64,000 nucleotides of DNA, taken from the NCBI GenBank assembly GCA_964620045.1, contig CAZUJL010000001.1:62001-126000 (forward strand). The letters run 5' to 3'. The position numbers and the translations under genes are program-made. The stretch comes from VFKU01 sp964620045. GTDB lineage: Bacteria > Hydrogenedentota > Hydrogenedentia > Hydrogenedentales > GCA-2746185. Positions 41,549 to 49,002 of the stretch are shown here, piece after piece (position 1 is the first letter of the stretch; each line of letters opens with the position of its first letter). The notes below the pieces were generated by a model that made no database searches, had not been told where the DNA came from, and saw only the letters and a program-made list of their open reading frames with translations.

Positions 41549-43183
41549 TCACTTGACCCTCTTCCCGAGACGCTTTCCAAGCCGCTCCATCGCCGTTGAG
41601 CGATCATTCTTGTCGAGGTGCACGTTCACGATCGAGAAGGCCTTGGTGTCTTTATCCACGGCCCTCAGCACACGATCGAGATCGCCCTCGGTGCGCACTT
41701 CGTAGCCCGTGCCCGCGCGCAGCACATCCGGGATTTTGTGGAAGGCCCAGTCGTGGATGTCGTTGTACGGGCCTTCGTTGATCACACGCTCGGTGCTGTA
41801 TCCCTTGTTGTTCAGCACGAACACGATCGGGTTCAGGCCTTCCTTCACGATCGTGCTGAGTTCCTGGCCCGTCATCTGGAATGCGCCGTCGCCGACGAAC
41901 ACCAGCGGCCTGCGCCGCGGACGGTTGCTCTGCGCACCAACCGCCGCCGGCACCGCGAAACCCATCGACGTGTAGTACGCCGGACTCAGGAATTCCGTGT
42001 GCTGGTGCACCGACAGGTCCGCCGCACCAAACAAACTGTCGCCAATGTCGCAAATTACCACGCTCTTTTCGTCGAGGTAATGATTGATGCGACTAAAGAA
42101 GCGCTGCACGGTGATCTTCGCGTCTGCCTTAAGCGTGTACGGCGGAATTTCCGTGCGCGGGGCCTTGAACTTCCGGTTCGGGCCGATGTTCGCCTTCATC
42201 AGCCCTTCCATGAAATGCTGCAGCTTCACGTTCTCGTACACATGGTGCTTGATGCCGATGCGTTCCGCCGTCGCATGGATCGTGCGCGACACTTCCAGTT
42301 TCGCCGTATAAATCCCAAGATCGATATCGGTCAGCATCGCGCCGAGAATCAGCAGGCAATCCGCGGACTCAATAATCTTGCACGTGTCCTCGCGCCCGAT
42401 CGCGCCCTCGTAAATGCCGATGTACTGCGGATGCGCTTCTGAAATTACGGATTTGCCGAGCAACGTGGCCGACACCGCGCAGCCTGCGCGATCGACGAAC
42501 TTCCGCAGCAAGTCCTGCAGGCCGTAACGGTGCAGTTCCACGCCCGCCAGAATTACGGGCCGTTTCGCCGTGCGCAGCATGCTCGCCGCTTCGCTGACGG
42601 CCTCGGCCAACGTGTCTTTGTCACTCATTAACTTCGCGTGTTTCCACGGCCCCGGCGCGCGGCACGCTACCTTCACGATATCGCGCGGCAGCTCGATGTA
42701 GACCGGGCGCATGTGCCGCAGGCAGGCGGCCAGCGTCTCGTCGATCATGCGCGGCGCGTTTTCGACGTCCTCAATCGCGACCGAGGCGACCGTCACCTTC
42801 TCGTAAATCTCGAGCTGCGTCGTGAAGTCACGCACTTTGTGATGCAGCAACGGCGAACGCGCACGTTCGCTCAGCCCCGGCGCGCCACTGATTACCACCA
42901 GCGGCGATTTCTCCGCGAATGCGCCCGCGACGCTGTTCAGCGAGTTCAACCCGCCGACGCTGTACGTGATGCACACGCACCCCAGCCCATTCACGCGCGC
43001 GTACGCATCCGCCGCGAACCCCGCGCCCGCCTCCGTGCACATCCCCACAATCTTCAGCGGACTCGCGACCATCTGATCGTAAAACCCGAGCACATAATCG
43101 CCCGGCACGCCGAACACATGCTTGACGCCCAACTCTTGCAGCCGATGGATGAGATAGTCGCCAACCGTCGTCGTTTTGGGCAT
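41549..43183 (-). CDS. Thiamine-diphosphate decarboxylase, pyruvate/indolepyruvate decarboxylase type
   Basis: The 544-residue protein has the PYR, central and PP domains of ThDP enzymes. Catalytic E51 lies in CTEAGAGFAADAYARV. The H115-H116 pair (LLHHK) is the HH motif typical of pyruvate and indolepyruvate decarboxylases rather than acetolactate synthase. The cofactor-binding GDGAFQMTG to NNKGYSTE segment lies at about 432-465. It is not the missing IlvB, because IlvB lacks the HH motif and has a FAD-binding central domain. The natural 2-oxo acid is unknown. It is divergent from a methyltransferase gene. Confidence 0.8.
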   Translation of the reverse strand: MPKTTTVGDYLIHRLQELGVKHVFGVPGDYVLGFYDQMVASPLKIVGMCTEAGAGFAADAYARVNGLGCVCITYSVGGLNSLNSVAGAFAEKSPLVVISGAPGLSERARSPLLHHKVRDFTTQLEIYEKVTVASVAIEDVENAPRMIDETLAACLRHMRPVYIELPRDIVKVACRAPGPWKHAKLMSDKDTLAEAVSEAASMLRTAKRPVILAGVELHRYGLQDLLRKFVDRAGCAVSATLLGKSVISEAHPQYIGIYEGAIGREDTCKIIESADCLLILGAMLTDIDLGIYTAKLEVSRTIHATAERIGIKHHVYENVKLQHFMEGLMKANIGPNRKFKAPRTEIPPYTLKADAKITVQRFFSRINHYLDEKSVVICDIGDSLFGAADLSVHQHTEFLSPAYYTSMGFAVPAAVGAQSNRPRRRPLVFVGDGAFQMTGQELSTIVKEGLNPIVFVLNNKGYSTERVINEGPYNDIHDWAFHKIPDVLRAGTGYEVRTEGDLDRVLRAVDKDTKAFSIVNVHLDKNDRSTAMERLGKRLGKRVK

Positions 43184-43258
43184 AACGGTCCCCCAGTCGT
43201 GCGCGTTATCCTAATCGAACGTCTTCATTTTGGCACTCATAACCAGTACGATGCAGCC

Positions 43259-43912
43259 ATGCAGAGAATTCCCGAACCGGAAGTGATGGACACGCCCGAG
43301 CGCGCGGAAGCCTACGCCCGCACGGATTTTTCGGCGGTGAATATCGCGTTCGTGGAGAAGCTGCTCTCGCTGACCGAAGGCAATCGGGAATACATAGCCC
43401 TCGATCTGGGTACGGGCCCGGGAGAAATTCCGCTGCGTGTGCAACGCCTGCGCCCGCATTGGCGCATCGCGGCGGCCGACGCCTCGCTTCCGATGCTGCA
43501 GCTCGCGCGTGCCGCGACGAACGGCGCGCACAGTCCCTTGTTTACCTTGGCCGACGCGAAACGCCTGCCCTACGCGGATCACAGCTTCGATCTGCTGTTC
43601 TCGAACAGCCTGCTGCACCACCTGCCCGATCCGCTGCCGCTCTGGCGCGAGATACGCCGCGTCGCGAAACCGGGCGCCGTAATTTTCGTGCGCGATCTCT
43701 TTCGCCCACCGACACCAGCGGATGCGCAACGACTCGTGGACACCTACGCCGCCGGCGAACACCCGCTACTGCGCGAGGATTTCTACAACTCGTTCCTCGC
43801 CGCGTTTACGCCGGGGGAAATTCGTGCGCAGATCGTTGCGTGCGGTTTATCGCGGCTGGATGTTGTCGAAGTAACCGATCGCCACGTGGACATCTTAGGA
43901 AAGCTGGGCTAA
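43259..43912 (+). CDS. Class I SAM-dependent methyltransferase
   Basis: The 217-residue protein has the SAM-binding motif I ALDLGTGPGEIPLRV, the acidic AAADAS end of strand 2, and the post-motif ADAKRLPYADHSFDLLFSNS block. A PEP-like SLLHHLPDPLPLWREI helix follows. It belongs to the Methyltransf_11/25 group; the substrate is unknown. ATG 43259 is chosen because the upstream extension runs through the divergent decarboxylase gene. Its stop codon is the first three bases of a palindromic element. Confidence 0.78.
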   Translation: MQRIPEPEVMDTPERAEAYARTDFSAVNIAFVEKLLSLTEGNREYIALDLGTGPGEIPLRVQRLRPHWRIAAADASLPMLQLARAATNGAHSPLFTLADAKRLPYADHSFDLLFSNSLLHHLPDPLPLWREIRRVAKPGAVIFVRDLFRPPTPADAQRLVDTYAAGEHPLLREDFYNSFLAAFTPGEIRAQIVACGLSRLDVVEVTDRHVDILGKLG

Positions 43913-43989
43913 TTGGGGAGGGCGAGCGTACTCGCGAGCTAACGCACTCCCACGATCCAAGCTCGCGAGTACGCTCGCCCTCCCAATTA
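43910..43989. repeat. Palindromic element supplying the stop codons of both converging genes
   Basis: The left arm 43910-43940 (31 nt) and right arm 43960-43989 (30 nt) are perfect inverse complements except for one extra G in the left arm; the loop is 19 nt. Each tip reads TAATTGGG in its own direction. The left TAA is the stop of the methyltransferase and the right TAA, on the minus strand, is the stop of the FAD oxidase. There is no T run, so it is not a classical terminator, though the transcript would fold strongly in both directions. Confidence 0.85.
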
Positions 43990-45294
43990 TTCCACGAACA
44001 GTTTCTTCAAATACGGCGTAAGGAACGTGCCCTTCGGATCGAGCTGCTGCCGCGCGCGTTGGAAGTCATCCCACCGCGGGTAAAGCTGCCGCAGATCTTT
44101 GGCGGTCAGACTGTGCAGCTTACCCCAGTGCGGACGCCCCTGGTGGTTCCGGAAAATCGCCTGGCAGCCGTCGAAGTATTTCGTGTAGTCCATGCCTTTG
44201 AATTGGTGTACCGAAATCGCCGTCGAGTCGCGGCCGGTGTGCGGGCTGATGTAGATGTCATCGCCCTTCACGTAGCGGTACTCGATCGGGAAATGGACCG
44301 TGACCTTCTCGCGATCGATCCACTCCTTCAATTCTTTCACACACTCCAGCCCACGCTCCGCCGGCAACGCGAACTCCATCTCGTTGAACCGAACCATGCG
44401 CACGGTCGACAGCGACTTGTGCCCCACGTTGACCTCGTGGCTGTAGCCCACCGTGCTCGCGCAGAACCGCGCGATCGGAATACACATCGACGGGAATGTG
44501 CGGCACACCATGCTCAGCGCGCCGAACATCAGGTTTTCCATGAACACATCGGCGAACCACTTCTTGCGCGGATTCACGTTCACCGGTGCATCGGTCTGGT
44601 CGAGGAACTTGAGCTGCACCTCCGGCGCATGCGGAAAGCAGTAGAACTCGAACTGCCGGTGCGTGTCGCGCCATTCTTCGGCCTTTTGCAGCGTCTCTTC
44701 AAACGTGCTTTTTTTGCGCCAGTAATCCAATTTGTACGACGGCACCAGGCGCAGTTTTACCTTTGCAATCACGCCCATCGTGCCCAGCGACACCTGCGCC
44801 GCCTTGAACAGATCGCGATCGCTGGATTCCGAAAGCTCCACGATCTCGCCAGACGCCGTGACAAGCGTCAGCCCACTCACCTGCGTCGCGATGTTGCCGA
44901 ACTTCGCGCCCGTACCGTGCGTGCCCGTGCTCACGGCGCCCGCGATCGATTGCACATTGATGTCGCCAAGGTTCTCCATCGCGAGGCCGTTGTCGTCCAG
45001 CATCGGATTCAACAAATGAAGCTTTGTGCCGGCCCACACCGTCGCTTCGCCGGCGTCACGCTTCGCCTCGATCACGCCCTGCAACCCATCAAGCGAAATC
45101 AGCGTATCGTCGGTCGCCACGATCTCCGTGAACGAGTGACCCGATCCGACCACGCGCACTTTTTTTCCCGCCACGGCGGACTCACGCACGACCTTCTGCA
45201 ATTCTTCCAACGATTGCGGCGTCACAAAACTCGACGGCCTGCACTCGACGCGTCCCGACCAATTCCGCCATGTCTGCCCTGTCGCCACCGCCAT
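43987..45294 (-). CDS. FAD-dependent sugar-1,4-lactone oxidase, ALO/gulonolactone oxidase family
   Basis: The 435-residue protein has a PP-loop FAD-binding domain with RVVGSGHSFTEIV, whose His is the usual site of covalent flavin attachment, and GTHGTGAKFGNIATQ. The C-terminal cap and HWGKLH near residue 395 are signatures of D-arabinono-1,4-lactone and L-gulonolactone oxidases. Related enzymes oxidise alditols, so the exact substrate is uncertain. No signal peptide or membrane helix is seen. uspA lies 3 nt upstream on the same strand. Confidence 0.8.
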   Translation of the reverse strand: MAVATGQTWRNWSGRVECRPSSFVTPQSLEELQKVVRESAVAGKKVRVVGSGHSFTEIVATDDTLISLDGLQGVIEAKRDAGEATVWAGTKLHLLNPMLDDNGLAMENLGDINVQSIAGAVSTGTHGTGAKFGNIATQVSGLTLVTASGEIVELSESSDRDLFKAAQVSLGTMGVIAKVKLRLVPSYKLDYWRKKSTFEETLQKAEEWRDTHRQFEFYCFPHAPEVQLKFLDQTDAPVNVNPRKKWFADVFMENLMFGALSMVCRTFPSMCIPIARFCASTVGYSHEVNVGHKSLSTVRMVRFNEMEFALPAERGLECVKELKEWIDREKVTVHFPIEYRYVKGDDIYISPHTGRDSTAISVHQFKGMDYTKYFDGCQAIFRNHQGRPHWGKLHSLTAKDLRQLYPRWDDFQRARQQLDPKGTFLTPYLKKLFVE

Positions 45295-45297
45295 CGC

Positions 45298-45747
45298 TCA
45301 ATCCTTTTTTTCGCGTGCACGCGGCACGACCACCACGGGACACGGCGCGCGGCGAATCACGCCATCGCTCACGCTGCCCACGACCAGTTCAAACAGATTT
45401 CCGTGCCCGTGCGACCCCATTACAATATAGTCTGCATTCAACTTTGCAGCTTCCTCGACGATCTTCCCTACGGTCGCGCCTTGAATTAACAGGCAATCCA
45501 CATCCCGCCCCTGTTCGCGCAGGCGATCGCGCAGCGCATGCAGGGTCTGCGCATCGCCGTGAATCGACCGCGCCACGGAATCCCGCACGCTCTGCGGCCC
45601 CGCCCGATACCCCACGAAATCCGGGTCCGGCGCCTCCACATGCAGCAGCACCATCTTGGCACGCAGATTCTTGGCCAAATCGGCCGCACAGGCAATCACC
45701 ACCGGCTCGGCAGGCGAAAAATCCACAGGAACGAGAATCGTGGCCAT
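45298..45747 (-). CDS. Universal stress protein, UspA family
   Basis: The 149-residue single-domain protein starts at ATG 45747 (AAGAGG ribosome site; a GTG three codons upstream is less well placed). The ATP-binding signature G-x2-G-x9-G-S is intact in GSHGHGNLFELVVGS, and VPVDFS opens the first strand. It is therefore of the ATP-binding class. It is 3 nt before the lactone oxidase gene and probably co-transcribed with it, suggesting an oxidative or metabolic stress role. Confidence 0.88.
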   Translation of the reverse strand: MATILVPVDFSPAEPVVIACAADLAKNLRAKMVLLHVEAPDPDFVGYRAGPQSVRDSVARSIHGDAQTLHALRDRLREQGRDVDCLLIQGATVGKIVEEAAKLNADYIVMGSHGHGNLFELVVGSVSDGVIRRAPCPVVVVPRAREKKD

Positions 45748-45831
45748 AATCGGCACCTCTTCGGGATGCCCCCGAGACTATCAGACCCGGGTAGGGTAGG
45801 CCATTTCAGCCCAAATCCGGGAACAAAACCC

Positions 45832-45859
45832 TTGAAATTGGGGTACAATATGATAAAAT
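45832..45859 (+). promoter_or_regulatory. Sigma70 promoter for the cytochrome/copper monooxygenase gene
   Basis: TTGAAA at 45832-45837, 16-nt spacer, TAAAAT at 45854-45859. The leader to the ATG at 45980 is about 115 nt and contains an 8-bp hairpin (45905-45912 with 45920-45927). Confidence 0.55.
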
Positions 45860-45979
45860 GCTCGCATTCTTCACTCGCCTATGCATGGCGGGTGGTGGAT
45901 GTGAACCCGGACTCAGATTCCGGGTTATAGTGGCACATGGCGTCCGCGAAGCCGGACCCTTTTCGGGAGGAAGCGAACG

Positions 45980-47275
45980 ATGTTCACGGGTTCGAAAATT
46001 TTTACGGCTGGCATCGCGTTGGCCATGGCCGGCGCCGCCTTCGGCGCAGACGTCGCTACGCCGGCGGACGGCACAGCGGCGAAGTACACCTACACGAAGG
46101 ACGTCGCACCGCTCATTGAAGCGAAGTGCGCGGAATGCCACCACCCCGGCGGCATCGGACCCTTCAGCCTGAACAACTATCGTCAGGTGAAGGGTTGGGG
46201 CAAGATGATTAAGGAAGTCGTGAACGACGGCCGCATGCCGCCGTGGCACGCTGATCCGAAAGTCGGCCACTGGTCGAACGATCGCAGCCTCACCGTCGAC
46301 GAAAAAGCGATGATGACGGCATGGGTCGACGCGGGCATGCCGCAGGGCAACCCGTCGGATCTGAAGACGGCCGAAGTCGTGAACCGCAGCGAATGGCGCA
46401 TTGGTACACCGGACGTCATTTTCGACATGCCGGAAGATGCGCGCATCGAGCCGACCGGCGTGGTGCCGTACCAGTACTTTGAAACCAAGACGAACTTCAC
46501 CGAAGACGTGTGGGTCTCGGCGATGGAATGCCTTCCGGGCAACGCCAAGGTCGTCCACCACATCATCATGTTCGTCAGCGATCCGAAGCACCCGATGAAC
46601 TTCCGCGATGAAGAAGTCGGCGAAGAGAGCACGGGAGGCTTCCTGGATGCGTTCGCGCCGGGCGGTATCCCGCAGATGCTGCCGCCGGGCCAGGCGCGCA
46701 AGATTCCGGCCGGCGCCAGCCTCATTTGGCAGGTGCACTACACCCCGACCGGCAAGCTCGAAACCGACAAGTCGCGCTTCGGCATCAAGTTCGCCAAGGG
46801 CGAAATCACGAACCAGATGATGACGGGCAACGTCATCAACACTGAGTTCGAAATCCCGGCCAAGACCGACAACTACAAGATCGAAGCCACGCTGCCGTTC
46901 AACACGGGCGTGACGGTGATGTCGCTCGCCCCGCACGCGCACTACCGCGGCAAGGCGTTCGACTACTACCTTCAGTACCCCGACGGCAAGGAAGAACACC
47001 TGATCTCGGTGCCGAAGTATGACTTCAACTGGCAGACCACCTACGACTTCGCGAAGCCGCTGCAGGTTCCGGCCGGCGCGAAGATGCACGTGGTCGCGCT
47101 ATACGACAACACCGACAAGAACCCGTACAACCCGGATCCGGAAAAGAACGTCCGCTGGGGCGACCAGACCTGGGAAGAAATGATGATCGGGTTCTTCCAC
47201 TACTCGCGCGCCGTTGACGTGACGGTGAACGACAAGGGTGTTGAGATTAAGAAGGGCTCCGTTTCCGGAGACTGA
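45980..47275 (+). CDS. Secreted cytochrome c / type II copper monooxygenase-like protein
   Basis: The 431-residue protein has a signal peptide (about residues 1-22, ending AAFGA). A haem c motif C50-A-E-C53-H54 is followed by the MPPWHAD segment typical of this group. The rest (about 150-425) resembles the copper type II ascorbate-dependent monooxygenase fold (PHM/DBH): H193-H194 (VVHHIIMF), H253 (IWQVHY) and H319-x-H321 (APHAHYRG) are the likely copper ligands. It should be periplasmic; the oxidised substrate is unknown. GGAGGAAGCG precedes the ATG. Similar proteins are abundant in planctomycete-like genomes. Confidence 0.78.
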   Translation: MFTGSKIFTAGIALAMAGAAFGADVATPADGTAAKYTYTKDVAPLIEAKCAECHHPGGIGPFSLNNYRQVKGWGKMIKEVVNDGRMPPWHADPKVGHWSNDRSLTVDEKAMMTAWVDAGMPQGNPSDLKTAEVVNRSEWRIGTPDVIFDMPEDARIEPTGVVPYQYFETKTNFTEDVWVSAMECLPGNAKVVHHIIMFVSDPKHPMNFRDEEVGEESTGGFLDAFAPGGIPQMLPPGQARKIPAGASLIWQVHYTPTGKLETDKSRFGIKFAKGEITNQMMTGNVINTEFEIPAKTDNYKIEATLPFNTGVTVMSLAPHAHYRGKAFDYYLQYPDGKEEHLISVPKYDFNWQTTYDFAKPLQVPAGAKMHVVALYDNTDKNPYNPDPEKNVRWGDQTWEEMMIGFFHYSRAVDVTVNDKGVEIKKGSVSGD

Positions 47276-47316
47276 ATTAGATAGCCTCCAGCCTAAACAG
47301 CTGAGCGCTCCGACGG

Positions 47317-47352
47317 CGGGCGCAGGCCTCAAGCCTGCGCCCGTTTGCTTTT
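47317..47352 (+). terminator. Rho-independent terminator after the copper monooxygenase gene
   Basis: An 11-bp perfect stem (47317-47327 with 47333-47343, 5-nt loop) is followed by TTTGCTTTT. Confidence 0.88.
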
Positions 47353-47379
47353 GTGCGGGGCGCAGCCTCGCCGTATACT
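47351..47379 (+). promoter_or_regulatory. Sigma70 promoter giving an apparently leaderless mRNA
   Basis: TTGTGC at 47351-47356, 17-nt spacer, TATACT at 47374-47379. The next ATG is at 47386, exactly where transcription should start, and no Shine-Dalgarno lies before it (GGTTTT). Confidence 0.65.
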
Positions 47380-47385
47380 GGTTTT

Positions 47386-48303
47386 ATGCTGCTGAATCCA
47401 TTCAAAGGCAAAAATATCCTGATCACCGGCGGTTCGCGCGGGATTGGATTGGAGATGGCGCGCGAATTCGCGCGCAACGGCGCCAATCTCGCGCTCATCG
47501 CGCGCGGCAAGGATGACCTGCAGGCCGCTAAAACCGTATTGGAGACCGCCGGCGCGGGCATTAACGTGCGCGCATATGCCTGCGACGTGACGAATGCCGA
47601 GACGCTCTCCGACTACATCAACATGATCCAGTTCGAGCTGGGCCCGCTGGACGGCATCGTGGCCAACTCCGGCTACTGCCACCCGGGAAACTTCCACGAA
47701 CTGACGTTGCAGGATTTCGACCGGCAGATCGACACGAACCTGCGCGGCGCGATCTACACCATCCGTCTTGCGCTGCCGCATTTGCTGCAAAATCCCAACG
47801 GCGGCTTCGTCGCGCTGACCTCCTCCCCCGCCGGTCACATGGGTATCTTCGGCTTCTCGGCCTACGGCCCAACCAAGGCCGCCATGAGCAATCTGGCGGA
47901 CGTATTGCGTGCGGAATATGGTGATCGCGGCATTCGGGTGCACCTGCTGCTCCCGCCGGACACCGACACGCCGGGCTATCGCGAGGAAGTAAAGCTATAT
48001 CCGCCGGAGACACGCGCGGTGCTCGGCGGCGGATCGCTACTGACCTCGGAGACCGTGGCGCAGCGCTTCATAAAAGGGATCGCGAACCACAAGAAGACGA
48101 TCGCGGTCGGGTTCGAGGCGCGCGCGATGATGCTCGCGATGCGTGCGTGGCCGGGAATTTGGGATGCGTATACCGCGATGAAAAAGCGTGCGGTGCGTAA
48201 AGCGCCTCCGCGCGTAGCCGACACATCAGTTGCGGCCGAACCTGCCGCAACTCCGCCTGATTCCACAGAGCCGCAATCCGAAAGCGAGCGGCAGTCCGCC
48301 TGA
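47386..48303 (+). CDS. Short-chain dehydrogenase resembling 3-ketodihydrosphingosine reductase
   Basis: The 305-residue protein is an SDR with the NADP-binding GGSRGIG at 15-21 and the catalytic pair Y160-x3-K164 (SAYGPTK). The block PPDTDTPGYREE at about 190-201, followed by PPETRAVLGG, is the hallmark of 3-ketodihydrosphingosine reductases, which reduce the first intermediate of sphingoid-base synthesis. The GHMGIFGFSAYGPTKAAM segment also fits. Hydrophobic helices near residue 260 could anchor it to the membrane; the last 45 residues are Pro/Ser/Glu-rich. No serine palmitoyltransferase is in the window. A general SDR function cannot be excluded. Confidence 0.65.
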   Translation: MLLNPFKGKNILITGGSRGIGLEMAREFARNGANLALIARGKDDLQAAKTVLETAGAGINVRAYACDVTNAETLSDYINMIQFELGPLDGIVANSGYCHPGNFHELTLQDFDRQIDTNLRGAIYTIRLALPHLLQNPNGGFVALTSSPAGHMGIFGFSAYGPTKAAMSNLADVLRAEYGDRGIRVHLLLPPDTDTPGYREEVKLYPPETRAVLGGGSLLTSETVAQRFIKGIANHKKTIAVGFEARAMMLAMRAWPGIWDAYTAMKKRAVRKAPPRVADTSVAAEPAATPPDSTEPQSESERQSA

Positions 48304-48306
48304 TCG

Positions 48307-48864
48307 CTAGTGCACGTCCAGCCCATGGGCCGTACACACAATGTGTTCCAGCGACTTCACGATCTCCGTCATGTATTCATCGACGGCCTTGCTGCTGCCG
48401 GGAATTGCGTAGACCACCGTCTTGCCGAGCATCGCGGCGACGCTGCGGCTGATTAGCGCGCAGGGTTTGTCCGCGCCGTAGCGCAGGCGAATCAGGTCCA
48501 TGATCCCCGGAATGACTTTGTCCGCGAGTTCGAGCACCACGTCGGGTGTGTGATCGCGCGGGCCGACACCCGTGCCGCCGGTGGTAAAAATCAGATGCAC
48601 GCCGCCGTCGCGCGCGGCAACCAGGCGTTCGCGCAGACCGGCGCGATCGTCCGACAGCAACGCCGACTCCGCAGCCAACGCCACGCCTGCCTCGCCGAAA
48701 AATTCCTCAACGTGCTTCCGCAACTTGGGGCCGCTCTTGTCCTCGTATTCCCCTTGCGATGCGCGGTCGCTGAGCGTGATCACCAGCACACGCAGCGGAG
48801 CGGCCTCGGTGAAGTGTGCCCGCAACAGTTCCCGGTCGCTTACTTTTTTGGTCGTGGTTCCCAT
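48307..48864 (-). CDS. Molybdenum cofactor biosynthesis protein, MoaB/MogA family
   Basis: The 185-residue protein has the MoCF-binding signature TTGGTGVGPRDHTPD and the LSDRASQGEYEDKSGP N-terminal block typical of MogA/MoaB. It adenylylates molybdopterin before molybdenum insertion, or is the MoaB homologue of uncertain activity. A TATAGT box lies on the minus strand at 48896-48891 but no good -35 box was found. No other moa or mod gene is present in the window. Confidence 0.85.
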   Translation of the reverse strand: MGTTTKKVSDRELLRAHFTEAAPLRVLVITLSDRASQGEYEDKSGPKLRKHVEEFFGEAGVALAAESALLSDDRAGLRERLVAARDGGVHLIFTTGGTGVGPRDHTPDVVLELADKVIPGIMDLIRLRYGADKPCALISRSVAAMLGKTVVYAIPGSSKAVDEYMTEIVKSLEHIVCTAHGLDVH

Positions 48865-48928
48865 GGCACGTCTCCAAGCATTGCCCCTTCACTATAGCAA
48901 GCATCCGTTGCACGCGCGCACCGGATTT

Positions 48929-48957
48929 TTGAAAACGCGGATATTCCCCGATACGGT
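48929..48957 (+). promoter_or_regulatory. Possible promoter for the M14 peptidase gene
   Basis: TTGAAA at 48929-48934, 17-nt spacer, TACGGT at 48952-48957, 45 nt before the ATG. Confidence 0.4.
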
Positions 48958-49002
48958 AAGCGTCCGCGTGGCGGGGCGCCGCGCGGATGGAGGGGCGACG
49001 GC

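Noticed and set aside
41549..43183. Missing acetolactate synthase large subunit (ilvB)
   Set aside because: The HH motif and domain pattern are those of pyruvate/indolepyruvate decarboxylases.
43459..45489. 676-residue plus-strand frame opposite the lactone oxidase
   Set aside because: It runs through the palindrome and antisense to an enzyme with clear motifs.
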